DNA of 13,432 bases from an uncultured Bacilli bacterium (GCA_947624855.1 CANQMC010000027.1:1-13432); one strand, 5' to 3'. Positions 1-5,987 are shown, counted from the first letter of the stretch. A program made the numbers and translations. The notes: generated by a model from the letters alone, not told the origin.

Positions 1-76
1 CATATGATATTCCTGTACTTATCAATAATACTACTACTAAGTAGATTATTACTTTTTTACTTTTTAATATTTCCAT
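1..76 (-). CDS. Partial leftward gene, N-terminal membrane/secretion segment
   Basis: This is the 5' end of a gene that runs off the left edge; 25 codons are visible. Read on the minus strand, ATG at 76 is preceded by a strong Shine-Dalgarno AAGGAG (90-85) at 8 nt. The visible protein starts MEILKSKK and continues with about 17 mostly hydrophobic residues (VIIYLVVVLLISTGIS), which is the charge pattern of a signal peptide or signal anchor. The product is therefore probably exported or membrane-bound, but its family cannot be told from this fragment. A good sigma-A-type promoter lies upstream (TTGACT, 17 bp, TATAAT) and is embedded in operator-like repeats shared with the divergent XRE gene at 197. 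This suggests that the small regulator controls it. The existence of the gene is inferred from RBS, promoter and open frame together. Confidence 0.62.
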   Translation of the reverse strand, partial: MEILKSKKVIIYLVVVLLISTGISY

Positions 77-93
77 TCTTATTTCTCCTTTAT

Positions 94-145
94 TGTGGAG
101 TTTCTCCACATATTATATTAAAATTATACTCCGAGTTTCTCCACA
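94..145. promoter_or_regulatory. Two-copy operator between divergent genes
   Basis: Positions 94-110 form a perfect dyad, TGTGGAG-TTT-CTCCACA. The 13-mer GAGTTTCTCCACA within it (98-110) recurs exactly at 133-145, 35 bp away, with a degenerate left half. The two copies flank or overlap the leftward promoter. A possible rightward -10 (TATACT, 125-130) for the XRE gene lies between them. They are the obvious candidate binding sites for the XRE protein encoded at 197; that link is inference. Confidence 0.55.
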
Positions 146-151
146 AGTCAA
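123..151 (-). promoter_or_regulatory. Sigma-A-type promoter of the left-edge gene
   Basis: On the minus strand, -35 TTGACT (151-146) and -10 TATAAT (128-123) are separated by exactly 17 bp. Transcription would start near 116, about 40 nt before the ATG at 76. The second copy of the operator repeat (133-145) fills the spacer and the first copy (94-110) lies just inside the transcript, an arrangement typical of a tightly repressed promoter. Confidence 0.65.
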
Positions 152-196
152 GCAATTTATTCGGAAAAATGCGACAATAGAGTTAGGTGAAAAATT

Positions 197-436
197 ATGA
201 TAGGAAAAATTCTTAAAACAATGAGACATGAAAGTAGAATGTCTCAAGAAGAACTAGCTAAAAAAGTTTTTTTAGGCAGAACTACTTTAAGCGATTATGA
301 AAGAGAAAAAACTGACATTAACTTTGAATGTTTAGAGAAGATTGCTAATGAGTGTGGTTATGATATTTTATTTGTAAATAGGCTCGATAAAAATAAAATA
401 CTTACTTCTAAAAACATTTCAAGAAATGAAATATAA
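197..436 (+). CDS. Small XRE-family HTH repressor (79 aa)
   Basis: A single-domain Cro/CI-type DNA-binding protein. Residues about 4-56 form the five-helix XRE domain, with the helix-turn-helix in the stretch MSQEELAKKVFLGRTTLSDY and the usual 'YEREKTDINFECLEKIA' continuation. The C-terminal 20 residues are polar and carry no recognisable effector domain. The ATG at 197 has AGGTGA at 185-190 in front. The gene diverges from the left-edge gene across a 120-bp region holding two operator-like repeats, so autoregulation and control of the neighbour are likely. I cannot assign a specific family member. A HipB-like antitoxin role is possible, but no toxin is seen next to it in this window. Confidence 0.85.
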   Translation: MIGKILKTMRHESRMSQEELAKKVFLGRTTLSDYEREKTDINFECLEKIANECGYDILFVNRLDKNKILTSKNISRNEI

Positions 437-444
437 TCGCTAAA

Positions 445-510
445 TTATATACAAGTTATTTCTTGTATATAAATATATTATACAATAAACCCCTTGTATT
501 GTCAATACAA
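445..510. promoter_or_regulatory. Cluster of TTGTAT/ATACAA half-sites upstream of second XRE gene
   Basis: Two inverted repeats stand upstream of the gene at 550. The first is an 11-bp-arm dyad (445-455 with 462-472, arms TTATATACAAG and CTTGTATATAA, 6-nt spacer). The second is 494-500 with 504-510 (TTGTATT-GTC-AATACAA). A further ATACAA lies at 480-485. That makes five half-sites of the same motif within 66 bp, a layout typical of operators of phage-type XRE repressors. Neither dyad is followed by a run of T, so they are not obvious terminators. I could not place a convincing -35/-10 pair. Confidence 0.5.
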
Positions 511-549
511 TATATATTTTGTGTGAGAAAATATAATTGGTGATATAAT

Positions 550-780
550 ATGAATTTAAATAGACTAAAAGAAATAAGAGAAGATAGAGATTTAAAGCAA
601 GAAGATGTTGCTAAAGCTATAGGTATAAGGCAGCAACAATATAGTGAATATGAAAGAGGTGTTGTTTTAATTTCGATTGAAAAATTAAATAAATTAGCTG
701 ATTATTATAATACATCTGTTGATTATTTGATATGTAGAACAGATGAAAGAAAGCCTTATCCTAAAAGTATATTAAAATAA
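550..780 (+). CDS. Small XRE-family HTH regulator (76 aa)
   Basis: A one-domain XRE protein. Residues about 5-60 are the HTH domain: LKEIREDRDLKQEDVAKAI, then the recognition-helix region GIRQQQYSEYERG. It ends in the common 'LADYYNTSVDYLI' helix of Cro/CI-like regulators of Bacillota. The ATG at 550 follows a modest Shine-Dalgarno sequence, GGTGAT (539-544). It is not close in sequence to the preceding XRE protein, and its upstream region carries a different operator motif, so the two are probably independent regulators. Its target beyond itself is unknown. Its transcript ends at a hairpin directly after the stop codon, shared with the convergent rpmE. Confidence 0.85.
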   Translation: MNLNRLKEIREDRDLKQEDVAKAIGIRQQQYSEYERGVVLISIEKLNKLADYYNTSVDYLICRTDERKPYPKSILK

Positions 781-782
781 AA

Positions 783-799
783 AAAGCCATTATAGCTTT
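783..799. terminator. Bidirectional terminator between XRE gene and rpmE
   Basis: Arms AAAGCC (783-788) and AGCTTT (794-799) form a 6-bp stem with one G-U pair and a 5-nt loop. On the minus strand it is followed by TTTTTTTATTTT, a good U-tract for rpmE, whose stop codon overlaps the stem. On the plus strand a weaker T-rich tail follows, serving the XRE gene that stops at 780. Confidence 0.65.
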
Positions 800-1010
800 A
801 TTTACTTTCTTTATTTAATCCATATTTACGATTAAATTTTTCAATATTTCCAGTTTTTTTAACTTTACCTTGAGCACCTGTATAGAATGGATGACATTCA
901 CTACAAATTTCTACTTGAATGTTTTCTTTAGTTGAATGAGTTTTAAATGTTGCACCACATTCACAAGTTATAGTTGCTTCTTTAGTTTCTGGATGTATTC
1001 CTTTTTTCAT
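798..1010 (-). CDS. rpmE: 50S ribosomal protein bL31, zinc-binding type
   Basis: Ribosomal protein L31 of the large subunit, 70 aa, the usual length. The start MKKGIHPE and the segment 'HPFYTGAQGKV' are hallmarks. Four cysteines at residues 16, 18, 36 and 39 make this the zinc-binding (C+) form, as opposed to the cysteine-free paralogue that many bacteria induce under zinc starvation. The Shine-Dalgarno AGGAGG (1022-1017) lies 6 nt before the ATG. It is the last gene of the leftward murA cluster but has its own extended -10 promoter in the end of the preceding gene. In Bacillus subtilis rpmE follows murAB and rho; here rho is absent between them. Confidence 0.96.
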   Translation of the reverse strand: MKKGIHPETKEATITCECGATFKTHSTKENIQVEICSECHPFYTGAQGKVKKTGNIEKFNRKYGLNKESK

Positions 1011-1025
1011 TTTTTCCCTCCTGCC

Positions 1026-1044
1026 ATATCAAATTTTTTGACAT
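1026..1044 (-). promoter_or_regulatory. Leader hairpin upstream of rpmE
   Basis: In the rpmE transcript an 8-bp stem with one G-U pair (1044-1037 with 1033-1026) and a 3-nt A loop sits directly before the Shine-Dalgarno sequence. The leader is about 50 nt long. Autoregulatory leader RNAs upstream of L31 genes have been described in several phyla including Firmicutes. Whether this hairpin belongs to that class cannot be settled by eye. Confidence 0.35.
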
Positions 1045-1065
1045 AGTTAATAAGTCGTCTTAAGT

Positions 1066-1093
1066 ATTATACCATACTTTTTAAAGTTTACAA
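1066..1093 (-). promoter_or_regulatory. rpmE promoter with extended -10
   Basis: On the minus strand TTGTAA (1093-1088) and TATAAT (1071-1066) are 16 bp apart, and TG stands one base before the -10 (TGGTATAAT). The -35 overlaps the last codons of the SGNH-like gene, so rpmE can be expressed apart from murA. Confidence 0.65.
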
Positions 1094-1762
1094 GATATTT
1101 TTTTTGATTTCTTCATATATTCTTTTATTACCTAGATAATTTATATAATATTTATTCTTATCAAAGTAATATTTTTCATTTTGTAATATTTTATTTATAT
1201 CTATATAGATAAAGTTATTAGTTATAGTTATATCTCTAATTATAGCATTTATTTTAGATAGAGAAAGATCATCTTGATAATTTGTTTTATAATGACTTAG
1301 TACTATTACTTTATTATCATTTAATACTTTAATAATACTTAATAATTCATTTAAATCATCATAAAATTCATTACGGATTTTGGTTGTTATTTTATTTTTT
1401 GATATTTCATCCATGCCAATAGCAATTGTCAAAATATCTGCTTCACTTATAGCTCTTTGTATTTCAATTTTTTTATTTTTAATTATAATACTTTTATTTT
1501 CTTTTATTTCATATATTAATTCTTTTATAGTTATATTATTTTCGGAGAATTCATGAATATAATTTTTTAATTTATGAGAGTTTTTTAAATATTCTTTTAG
1601 ATAATCATTATAACTTAATCCTTCAATATTATAAGGAGTCATACCTAAAGAAACACTGTCACCTAAAGATACAAGATTTATTTCATCATTTTTAGTATAA
1701 AAATAAATTATGAATGTTAATATAATGCTTATAATCGTAATGATTATAATTTTTTTCTTCAT
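1088..1762 (-). CDS. Membrane-anchored SGNH/GDSL-like protein, probably catalytically altered
   Basis: A 224-aa protein with a basic start (MKKK) and one hydrophobic segment at residues 5-22, so a signal anchor with an extracytoplasmic domain. Residues 31-40 (VSLGDSVSLG) are block I of the SGNH hydrolase fold, with the nucleophile Ser36. The mid-protein segment IAIGMDEI (113-120) sits where block III (G-x-N-D) should be but lacks the Asn. Near the C-terminus the family's D-x-x-H motif, five residues before a conserved Gly, reads N-K-Y-Y (203-206) before Gly211, so the catalytic Asp and His are apparently missing. It may bind rather than hydrolyse wall or lipid acyl groups, or be a diverged pseudo-enzyme. 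GAGGTG (1772-1767) precedes the ATG. It lies 31 nt after murA, probably in one operon, which suggests a cell-envelope role. Confidence 0.75.
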   Translation of the reverse strand: MKKKIIIITIISIILTFIIYFYTKNDEINLVSLGDSVSLGMTPYNIEGLSYNDYLKEYLKNSHKLKNYIHEFSENNITIKELIYEIKENKSIIIKNKKIEIQRAISEADILTIAIGMDEISKNKITTKIRNEFYDDLNELLSIIKVLNDNKVIVLSHYKTNYQDDLSLSKINAIIRDITITNNFIYIDINKILQNEKYYFDKNKYYINYLGNKRIYEEIKKNIL

Positions 1763-1793
1763 ACTTCACCTCAAAAAAATATAGTACAATATA

Positions 1794-3047
1794 CTATATT
1801 TCTTTAAGTTCTATTTTAGCACCGACATTAGTTAGTTTGTTTTCAATGTCTTCATAACCTCTTAATATATGTTCAACATCGGTTATTGTAGTTGTTCCTT
1901 CGGCAGTTAAACCTGCAAGCACTAAGGCTGCTCCTCCGCGAAGATCAGTTGCTATGACTTCACAACCTTTTAGTTTAGTTGGACCTTTAATGATAGCATT
2001 CATACCATTTACTTTAATATTAGCTCCCATTTTATTTAATGATGGGACATGACCCATTCTACTTTCCCATATTGTTTCTTCAAATAAAGATGTTCCTTTA
2101 CATTGGGTTAATAAAACACTCATTGGTTGACCTATATCAGTTGGAAAACCAGGATAAGTTAAAGTTTTAATATTTATAGGTTTTAAATTATTTACTTTAC
2201 TAATTATAATATTATCTTTATTAATAGTTATATCAGAACCCATTTCTTTTAATTTATTTGTTAAAGCTTCTAAATGTTTAGGTATTATATCATTAATACA
2301 TAATTTATCACCACATAAAGCTCCTAAAATAATATAGGTTCCGGCTTCAATTCGATCAGGTAATACTTTTATCGTTGCGGCTTTTAATTTTTCAACGCCT
2401 TTGATTGTTATTTCATCAGTTCCTGCTCCGGAAATCTCTGCTCCCATATTGTTTAAAAAATCGGCAATGTTGATAATTTCAGCTTCTTTGGCGGCATTAT
2501 GGATAACAGTTGTACCTTCAGCTAAAACACTTGCTAACATTATATTAATGGTAGCACCTACACTTTGAATACGTAAATAAATATCGGTTCCTATTAATTT
2601 ATCGGCTGATAAAATATATTTATTACCTTCATGAGTTATATTTGCTCCTAAAGCTTTAAAACCATCTAAATGAATATCTATGGGGCGAGAACCAATATTA
2701 CAACCACCAGGAATATATATTTCTACATATTTTTCTCGGCCTAAAAGGGCTCCCATGAAATAATAGGACGCTCTTAAACGACTTGAATGATAATCATCAA
2801 TTAGTTTATTTGTTAATTTAGTTGTATCTACTGTAAGTGTATCATCTTTAAATTCAGCAGTACAATTTAATACTTTTAAAATATCAATTAAAGCTTCACA
2901 ATCAGATATATGAGGAACATTAGTAATCTTTGATATCCCACTTGCTAAGATAGTAGCTGGTATTAAAGCAACAACACTATTTTTAGCCCCTCCAATATTT
3001 ATAGTTCCTGATAATTTATTATTGCCAGTTATAATCATTTGTTTCAT
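1794..3047 (-). CDS. murA: UDP-N-acetylglucosamine 1-carboxyvinyltransferase
   Basis: This enzyme catalyses the first committed step of peptidoglycan synthesis in the cytoplasm, transferring enolpyruvate from PEP to UDP-GlcNAc. It is 417 aa, full length. Landmarks are the N-terminal GGAKNS (19-24) with the substrate-contacting Lys22-Asn23, and the catalytic loop IPGGCNIGSRPID with Cys116, the residue alkylated by fosfomycin. The segment LTYPGFPTD carries the general-base Asp, and the C-terminal part LRGGAALVLAGL is also typical. The Shine-Dalgarno sequence is modest (AAGGGTG). Bacillota often carry two paralogues (murAA and murAB/murZ). The proximity of rpmE suggests this is the murAB/murZ-type copy, but assignment by sequence is not possible here. 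Confidence 0.96.
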   Translation of the reverse strand: MKQMIITGNNKLSGTINIGGAKNSVVALIPATILASGISKITNVPHISDCEALIDILKVLNCTAEFKDDTLTVDTTKLTNKLIDDYHSSRLRASYYFMGALLGREKYVEIYIPGGCNIGSRPIDIHLDGFKALGANITHEGNKYILSADKLIGTDIYLRIQSVGATINIMLASVLAEGTTVIHNAAKEAEIINIADFLNNMGAEISGAGTDEITIKGVEKLKAATIKVLPDRIEAGTYIILGALCGDKLCINDIIPKHLEALTNKLKEMGSDITINKDNIIISKVNNLKPINIKTLTYPGFPTDIGQPMSVLLTQCKGTSLFEETIWESRMGHVPSLNKMGANIKVNGMNAIIKGPTKLKGCEVIATDLRGGAALVLAGLTAEGTTTITDVEHILRGYEDIENKLTNVGAKIELKEI

Positions 3048-3148
3048 ATTAACACACCCTTACTACTTCTGTCTATAAAATAGGCTTTATACTATTTTTT
3101 TATGTTTAATATTTTTTTTTGTGCATATTAAATTAATTTGCTAATTAT

Positions 3149-3178
3149 ACTATAACTTATTATATCTAGTTTTGTCAA
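3149..3178 (-). promoter_or_regulatory. murA promoter
   Basis: On the minus strand a consensus -35 TTGACA (3178-3173) is followed after 18 bp by TATAGT (3154-3149). The resulting leader would be about 95 nt, A/T-rich, with no recognised riboswitch. The region from 3048 to 3240 also has to hold the spoIIR promoter; I see no convincing sigma-F or sigma-A match for it. Confidence 0.6.
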
Positions 3179-3240
3179 CAATTTTGTTTATTACTTGAAT
3201 ATAAAATTGTAAATTGCTCTATATAAAAATAGGTGATTAA

Positions 3241-3744
3241 ATGAAAAAAATTATTATTATATTATTTATTTTTAGTTTAATAATTATTTTTAATAGTAAA
3301 GAAAAAGATATTATTATTCCTAATAATGCTATAAGATTTAGAGTAATTGCTAATTCTGATAATATTAAAGATCAAAATGAAAAAATGATTATTAAAGAAA
3401 AAGTTGAACAAGAAGTATATAAATTAATTAATGGTGCTAATAATACAAGTGAAGTTAGGAATTTAATACATGATAATATGGATGATATTAAAAAAATTAT
3501 GGATAGTTATAATGTAAAATATAATATCAATTATGGTTATAATTATTTTCCTAATAAAAATTATAAAGGGGTTATGTATAAAGCAGGCAATTATGAATCT
3601 TTAGTTATTACTTTAGGTGAAGGTTTAGGTCAAAACTTTTGGTGTGTTTTATTTCCTCCTTTATGTTTACTTGATAATCAAAAAGAAGATGTAAGTGATG
3701 TTGAATATCAATTATATATTAAAAAATTATTAGATAAGTTCTAA
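3241..3744 (+). CDS. spoIIR: Stage II sporulation protein R
   Basis: SpoIIR is the forespore-made, secreted signal that activates the membrane protease SpoIIGA in the mother cell and so triggers processing of pro-sigma-E. The 167-aa product has a hydrophobic signal segment (residues 3-17), the family block IRFRVIANSD (31-40) and the diagnostic stretch GEGLGQNFWCVLFPPLC (126-142). It is shorter than the B. subtilis protein because it stops soon after that motif. AGGTGA (3231-3236) precedes the ATG. It diverges from murA and is followed closely by mntP, similar to gene order near spoIIR in B. subtilis. Its presence implies that the organism makes, or recently made, endospores. Confidence 0.93.
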   Translation: MKKIIIILFIFSLIIIFNSKEKDIIIPNNAIRFRVIANSDNIKDQNEKMIIKEKVEQEVYKLINGANNTSEVRNLIHDNMDDIKKIMDSYNVKYNINYGYNYFPNKNYKGVMYKAGNYESLVITLGEGLGQNFWCVLFPPLCLLDNQKEDVSDVEYQLYIKKLLDKF

Positions 3745-3750
3745 GTATAT

Positions 3751-3788
3751 ACTTCCTAAAATATTATTATTTAGGAGGTTTTTTATTT
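3751..3788 (+). terminator. Terminator-like hairpin that contains the mntP Shine-Dalgarno
   Basis: Arms ACTTCCTAAA (3751-3760) and TTTAGGAGGT (3770-3779) form a 10-bp stem with a single G-U pair and a 9-nt loop, followed at once by TTTTTATTT. This is a good intrinsic terminator seven bases after spoIIR. The 3' arm includes AGGAGG (3773-3778), the only ribosome binding site of mntP, and the U-tract runs into its TTG start. The same element can therefore end spoIIR transcripts and mask mntP translation. Confidence 0.65.
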
Positions 3789-4320
3789 GAAAGAATTACT
3801 TAGTATAATTATTATTGGTATTGCTCTTAGTATGGATACTTTTTCTTTATCTTTAAGTATTGGTACTTTTAATATTTCAAATAAAAAAGCTTTAAAATTA
3901 GCTTTAATTGTTGGTTTAATGCATTTTATTATGCCTTTTTTAGGAATGATAATTGGTAATAAATTAATTCAATTATTTGAGTTAAAAATTGATATTTTAT
4001 TGGGTATTATTTTAATTTTTATTGCTATTCAAATGATTATTGATATTATTAAAAAAGAAGACGAAAAATTTAATTTATCTTTGTTAGGAATGTTTTTATT
4101 TGCTTTAGGTGTTAGTTTAGATAGTTTTTCGGTAGGAATTGGTTTAACTGCTATAACTAGTAATATTTATCTGGGTATGAGTATATTTGCTATTTGTAGT
4201 TTTATTTTTACTTTTTTAGGTTTAATTATTGGTAGATTTGCTAATAAAATATTAGGTATTTATGCAAATATATTAGGAGCTTTAATATTATCTGTTTTAG
4301 GTATTATTCATTTGATTTAA
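3787..4320 (+). CDS. mntP: Manganese efflux pump MntP
   Basis: MntP exports Mn2+ across the cytoplasmic membrane. The 177-aa product is of family length and almost entirely hydrophobic, with about six transmembrane helices in two related halves. Each half carries the family's acidic motif: LSMDTFSLS with Asp17 and VSLDSFSVG with Asp112, the pair equivalent to the conserved membrane aspartates of the Escherichia coli protein. The start is TTG at 3787, set by the perfect AGGAGG 8 nt upstream; no ATG is available nearby. Many mntP genes are under a Mn2+ riboswitch (yybP-ykoY), but the 42-nt gap after spoIIR is too short to hold one. Control probably rests on the hairpin covering the ribosome binding site. 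Confidence 0.92.
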   Translation: MKELLSIIIIGIALSMDTFSLSLSIGTFNISNKKALKLALIVGLMHFIMPFLGMIIGNKLIQLFELKIDILLGIILIFIAIQMIIDIIKKEDEKFNLSLLGMFLFALGVSLDSFSVGIGLTAITSNIYLGMSIFAICSFIFTFLGLIIGRFANKILGIYANILGALILSVLGIIHLI

Positions 4321-4352
4321 GGTATAGTGTTTTGATAATAAAAATAAAATAA

Positions 4353-4420
4353 TTTAACATAATAAGAAAATATGTTAAAAAAATTGCAAAATTTTAACAT
4401 ATTACTTGTATATGTTAAAA
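4353..4420. repeat. Two tandem inverted repeats with a 40-bp period
   Basis: TTTAACATA-N9-TATGTTAAA occurs at 4353-4379 and again at 4393-4419, exactly 40 bp on. The second copy is extended by one base pair on each side (4392-4420). Each has 9- to 10-bp perfect arms and a 9-nt loop of unrelated sequence. They lie between the convergent ends of mntP and the surface protein gene. They could be weak minus-strand terminators, protein-binding dyads or recombination sites. The rest of the 201-bp gap (4321-4521) holds nothing else I recognise apart from the terminator at 4490. Confidence 0.6.
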
Positions 4421-4489
4421 AAACATTAATAAATATGAAGATAACTAAATATGAAATAACATTTAACCACACTTAAAACATATAAAAAG

Positions 4490-4516
4490 AACAACAATAA
4501 TCAAAGTTGTTTTTTT
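4490..4516. terminator. Bidirectional terminator after the surface protein gene
   Basis: AACAAC (4490-4495) pairs with GTTGTT (4506-4511) around a 10-nt loop. T-runs follow on both strands: TTTTT at 4512-4516 on plus and CTTTTTAT on minus. It terminates the leftward 480-aa gene, which stops at 4522, and is far from but could also stop read-through from mntP. Confidence 0.6.
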
Positions 4517-4521
4517 AAAAT

Positions 4522-5964
4522 TTAAGAAACTGTATATGGTGAACTTGTTGTTCCACTTCCTGTAAAATTAACATCAGCCTTCAGATTTATTACTGGGCGC
4601 ACACCATCAGAGCCGCTCACGCTGCTGCTGCTGAGGCCGCTACTCGAATCCACGTAGAACACGTAAGCATAAGCGCCGCTAAAGTAATACGGAGACATGG
4701 TCCAATAAGTTTTACCATTATATAAGTAATAACTTGTATTACTAGTGTTATATACTCCTCCTGCAAACGCTACTTCATCTGCTGTTATTAATCCTATTGG
4801 ATATTGTAATTTTTGATTTCCTTTTTTTATTTGATCAGCTTTTGTTGTGTACAAATCATTATTTGCGTATGTACACTTGAAACTTGGTGTCTTTTTTGTT
4901 TCATTCCTATATCTTGCTCCATAATATGATTGAGTCGTTCCATATCCTCCTTCTTTTGCTGGCGTTCCTGTTTTACTTGTACTACTTGATCTATCTCCAC
5001 AGAATCCTACACTATCACTTAATTTTGTTGAAAGTGTTTCTAAATTTGATGCATTATTATACCAATCATCCAATGCTTGCTTTATTGTACTATTGGAACT
5101 ATTAGAATGTGCACTTGCCCAATCTGTTGCTTTTTCAGAACCATACATATACCCTACATATGTATTATCTTTATAATTACTATTGAATGCTGTAGAATCA
5201 TTTATTTGTGTTCCACTTCCTGTAGTATCTGGTGCGCTATTTCCTGTTCCGGCATATATCATTCTTATACTTCCATCACCGTTTATCCTTATGATTCGCC
5301 ACCATATAGCTTGACTTTTTGTTTTATCTTGTCCAAACTTTACCCAATTATCTGTTGGTGCTCCTGCAAAGTAATATACTTCTCCAAAATCATCATATTG
5401 ACTGTTATCTGCAGATTTGTATATTTTTCCTGTTGTTGTATCTGTTACTGTATTAGTAAAATCTGTTCTTGTTAATATTGTTTTATTTGCCATTATTGTT
5501 TCACATGCTGGTCCTGCACAATTATATTCTTTTATATCTAAATATATATAACATCTTGTTCCTTTTTTATTTACTCCTATATATACTTTTCCATCTTTAT
5601 ATTCCATTGGTATATCTTTAGCTATTTCATCTTTTGTTCCATTATCTACTGTACAATATGAATTTGTTGTATTTACTTTATATCCATTTGCTGGTACTTC
5701 TGTTGATGTTTTATAACAATCAATATTTTTTGTTGTACAATCTTTTTCTTTTTGTATATTTACTGCCATTAAATTTAAATCTGCTTTTCTTATTCTTACT
5801 TCTCCTTCGGCAAATGGTATTATTTCTTGATATGTATAATTAGCTTTACTTCCTTTTAATATTATTACACTTCCTATAGCTACTATAACTACTAATCCTA
5901 TAAATATTTTTTTAAAGTTAAAACCTCTATGTAAAGTCTCAAACTTAATTCCAGTATCTTTCAT
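4522..5964 (-). CDS. Membrane-anchored surface protein with putative hypervariable C-terminus
   Basis: A 480-aa protein with a short cytoplasmic tail, one transmembrane segment (about residues 19-37) and a large extracytoplasmic region. Several cysteines (76, 83, 104, 138, 149, 154, 322, 364) could form disulfides. The C-terminal part has the pattern 'IWWRIIRINGDGS', 'PIGLITADEVAFAGG', 'WTMSP' and 'GVRPVINL'. I recognise this loosely from surface proteins of uncultured gut Bacillota; it resembles a C-type-lectin/formylglycine-enzyme-like fold ending in G-V/F-R. Residues 423-456, just before the end of that fold, are unusually rich in Ser, Tyr, Gly and Ala and are encoded by GC-rich codons. 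GGAG precedes the ATG. A consensus promoter lies at 6063-6035 and a divergent XRE regulator at 6138. It may be an adhesin or receptor; the function is inferred. Confidence 0.8.
   Translation of the reverse strand: MKDTGIKFETLHRGFNFKKIFIGLVVIVAIGSVIILKGSKANYTYQEIIPFAEGEVRIRKADLNLMAVNIQKEKDCTTKNIDCYKTSTEVPANGYKVNTTNSYCTVDNGTKDEIAKDIPMEYKDGKVYIGVNKKGTRCYIYLDIKEYNCAGPACETIMANKTILTRTDFTNTVTDTTTGKIYKSADNSQYDDFGEVYYFAGAPTDNWVKFGQDKTKSQAIWWRIIRINGDGSIRMIYAGTGNSAPDTTGSGTQINDSTAFNSNYKDNTYVGYMYGSEKATDWASAHSNSSNSTIKQALDDWYNNASNLETLSTKLSDSVGFCGDRSSSTSKTGTPAKEGGYGTTQSYYGARYRNETKKTPSFKCTYANNDLYTTKADQIKKGNQKLQYPIGLITADEVAFAGGVYNTSNTSYYLYNGKTYWTMSPYYFSGAYAYVFYVDSSSGLSSSSVSGSDGVRPVINLKADVNFTGSGTTSSPYTVS
4597..4695 (-). 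other. Candidate DGR-type variable repeat in the 3' end of the surface protein gene
   Basis: Over these 99 nt the coding strand counts 31 G, 25 C, 28 T and only 15 A: 57% G+C and 15% A, in a window that is overwhelmingly A/T. About 22 of 33 codons end in C or T with varied first and second bases (AGC eight times or so, GGC, GCT, TAC, TAT, GAT, TCT). This is what adenine-directed mutagenesis of AAC/AAT codons leaves behind. Invariant-looking anchors (GTG TTC TAC GTG, GGT GTG CGC) stand between them. The stretch ends at the G-V-R motif, where variable repeats of lectin-fold targets typically end. Template repeat and reverse transcriptase are not in the window. Confidence 0.5.
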
Positions 5965-5987
5965 TTTATATTCTCCAATCTATCTTG

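Noticed and set aside
3181..3230. Sigma-F promoter for spoIIR (GTTTA at 3186-3190).
   Set aside because: No acceptable -10 of the sigma-F type is found at the right spacing.
3745..3786. Mn2+ (yybP-ykoY) riboswitch in front of mntP.
   Set aside because: Only 42 nt are available and they are fully taken up by the terminator-like hairpin.
4884..5843. Rightward open frames of 69 to 132 codons opposite the surface protein gene.
   Set aside because: They are antisense shadows with biased Ile/Leu/Tyr/Cys composition, no ribosome sites and no domain likeness.
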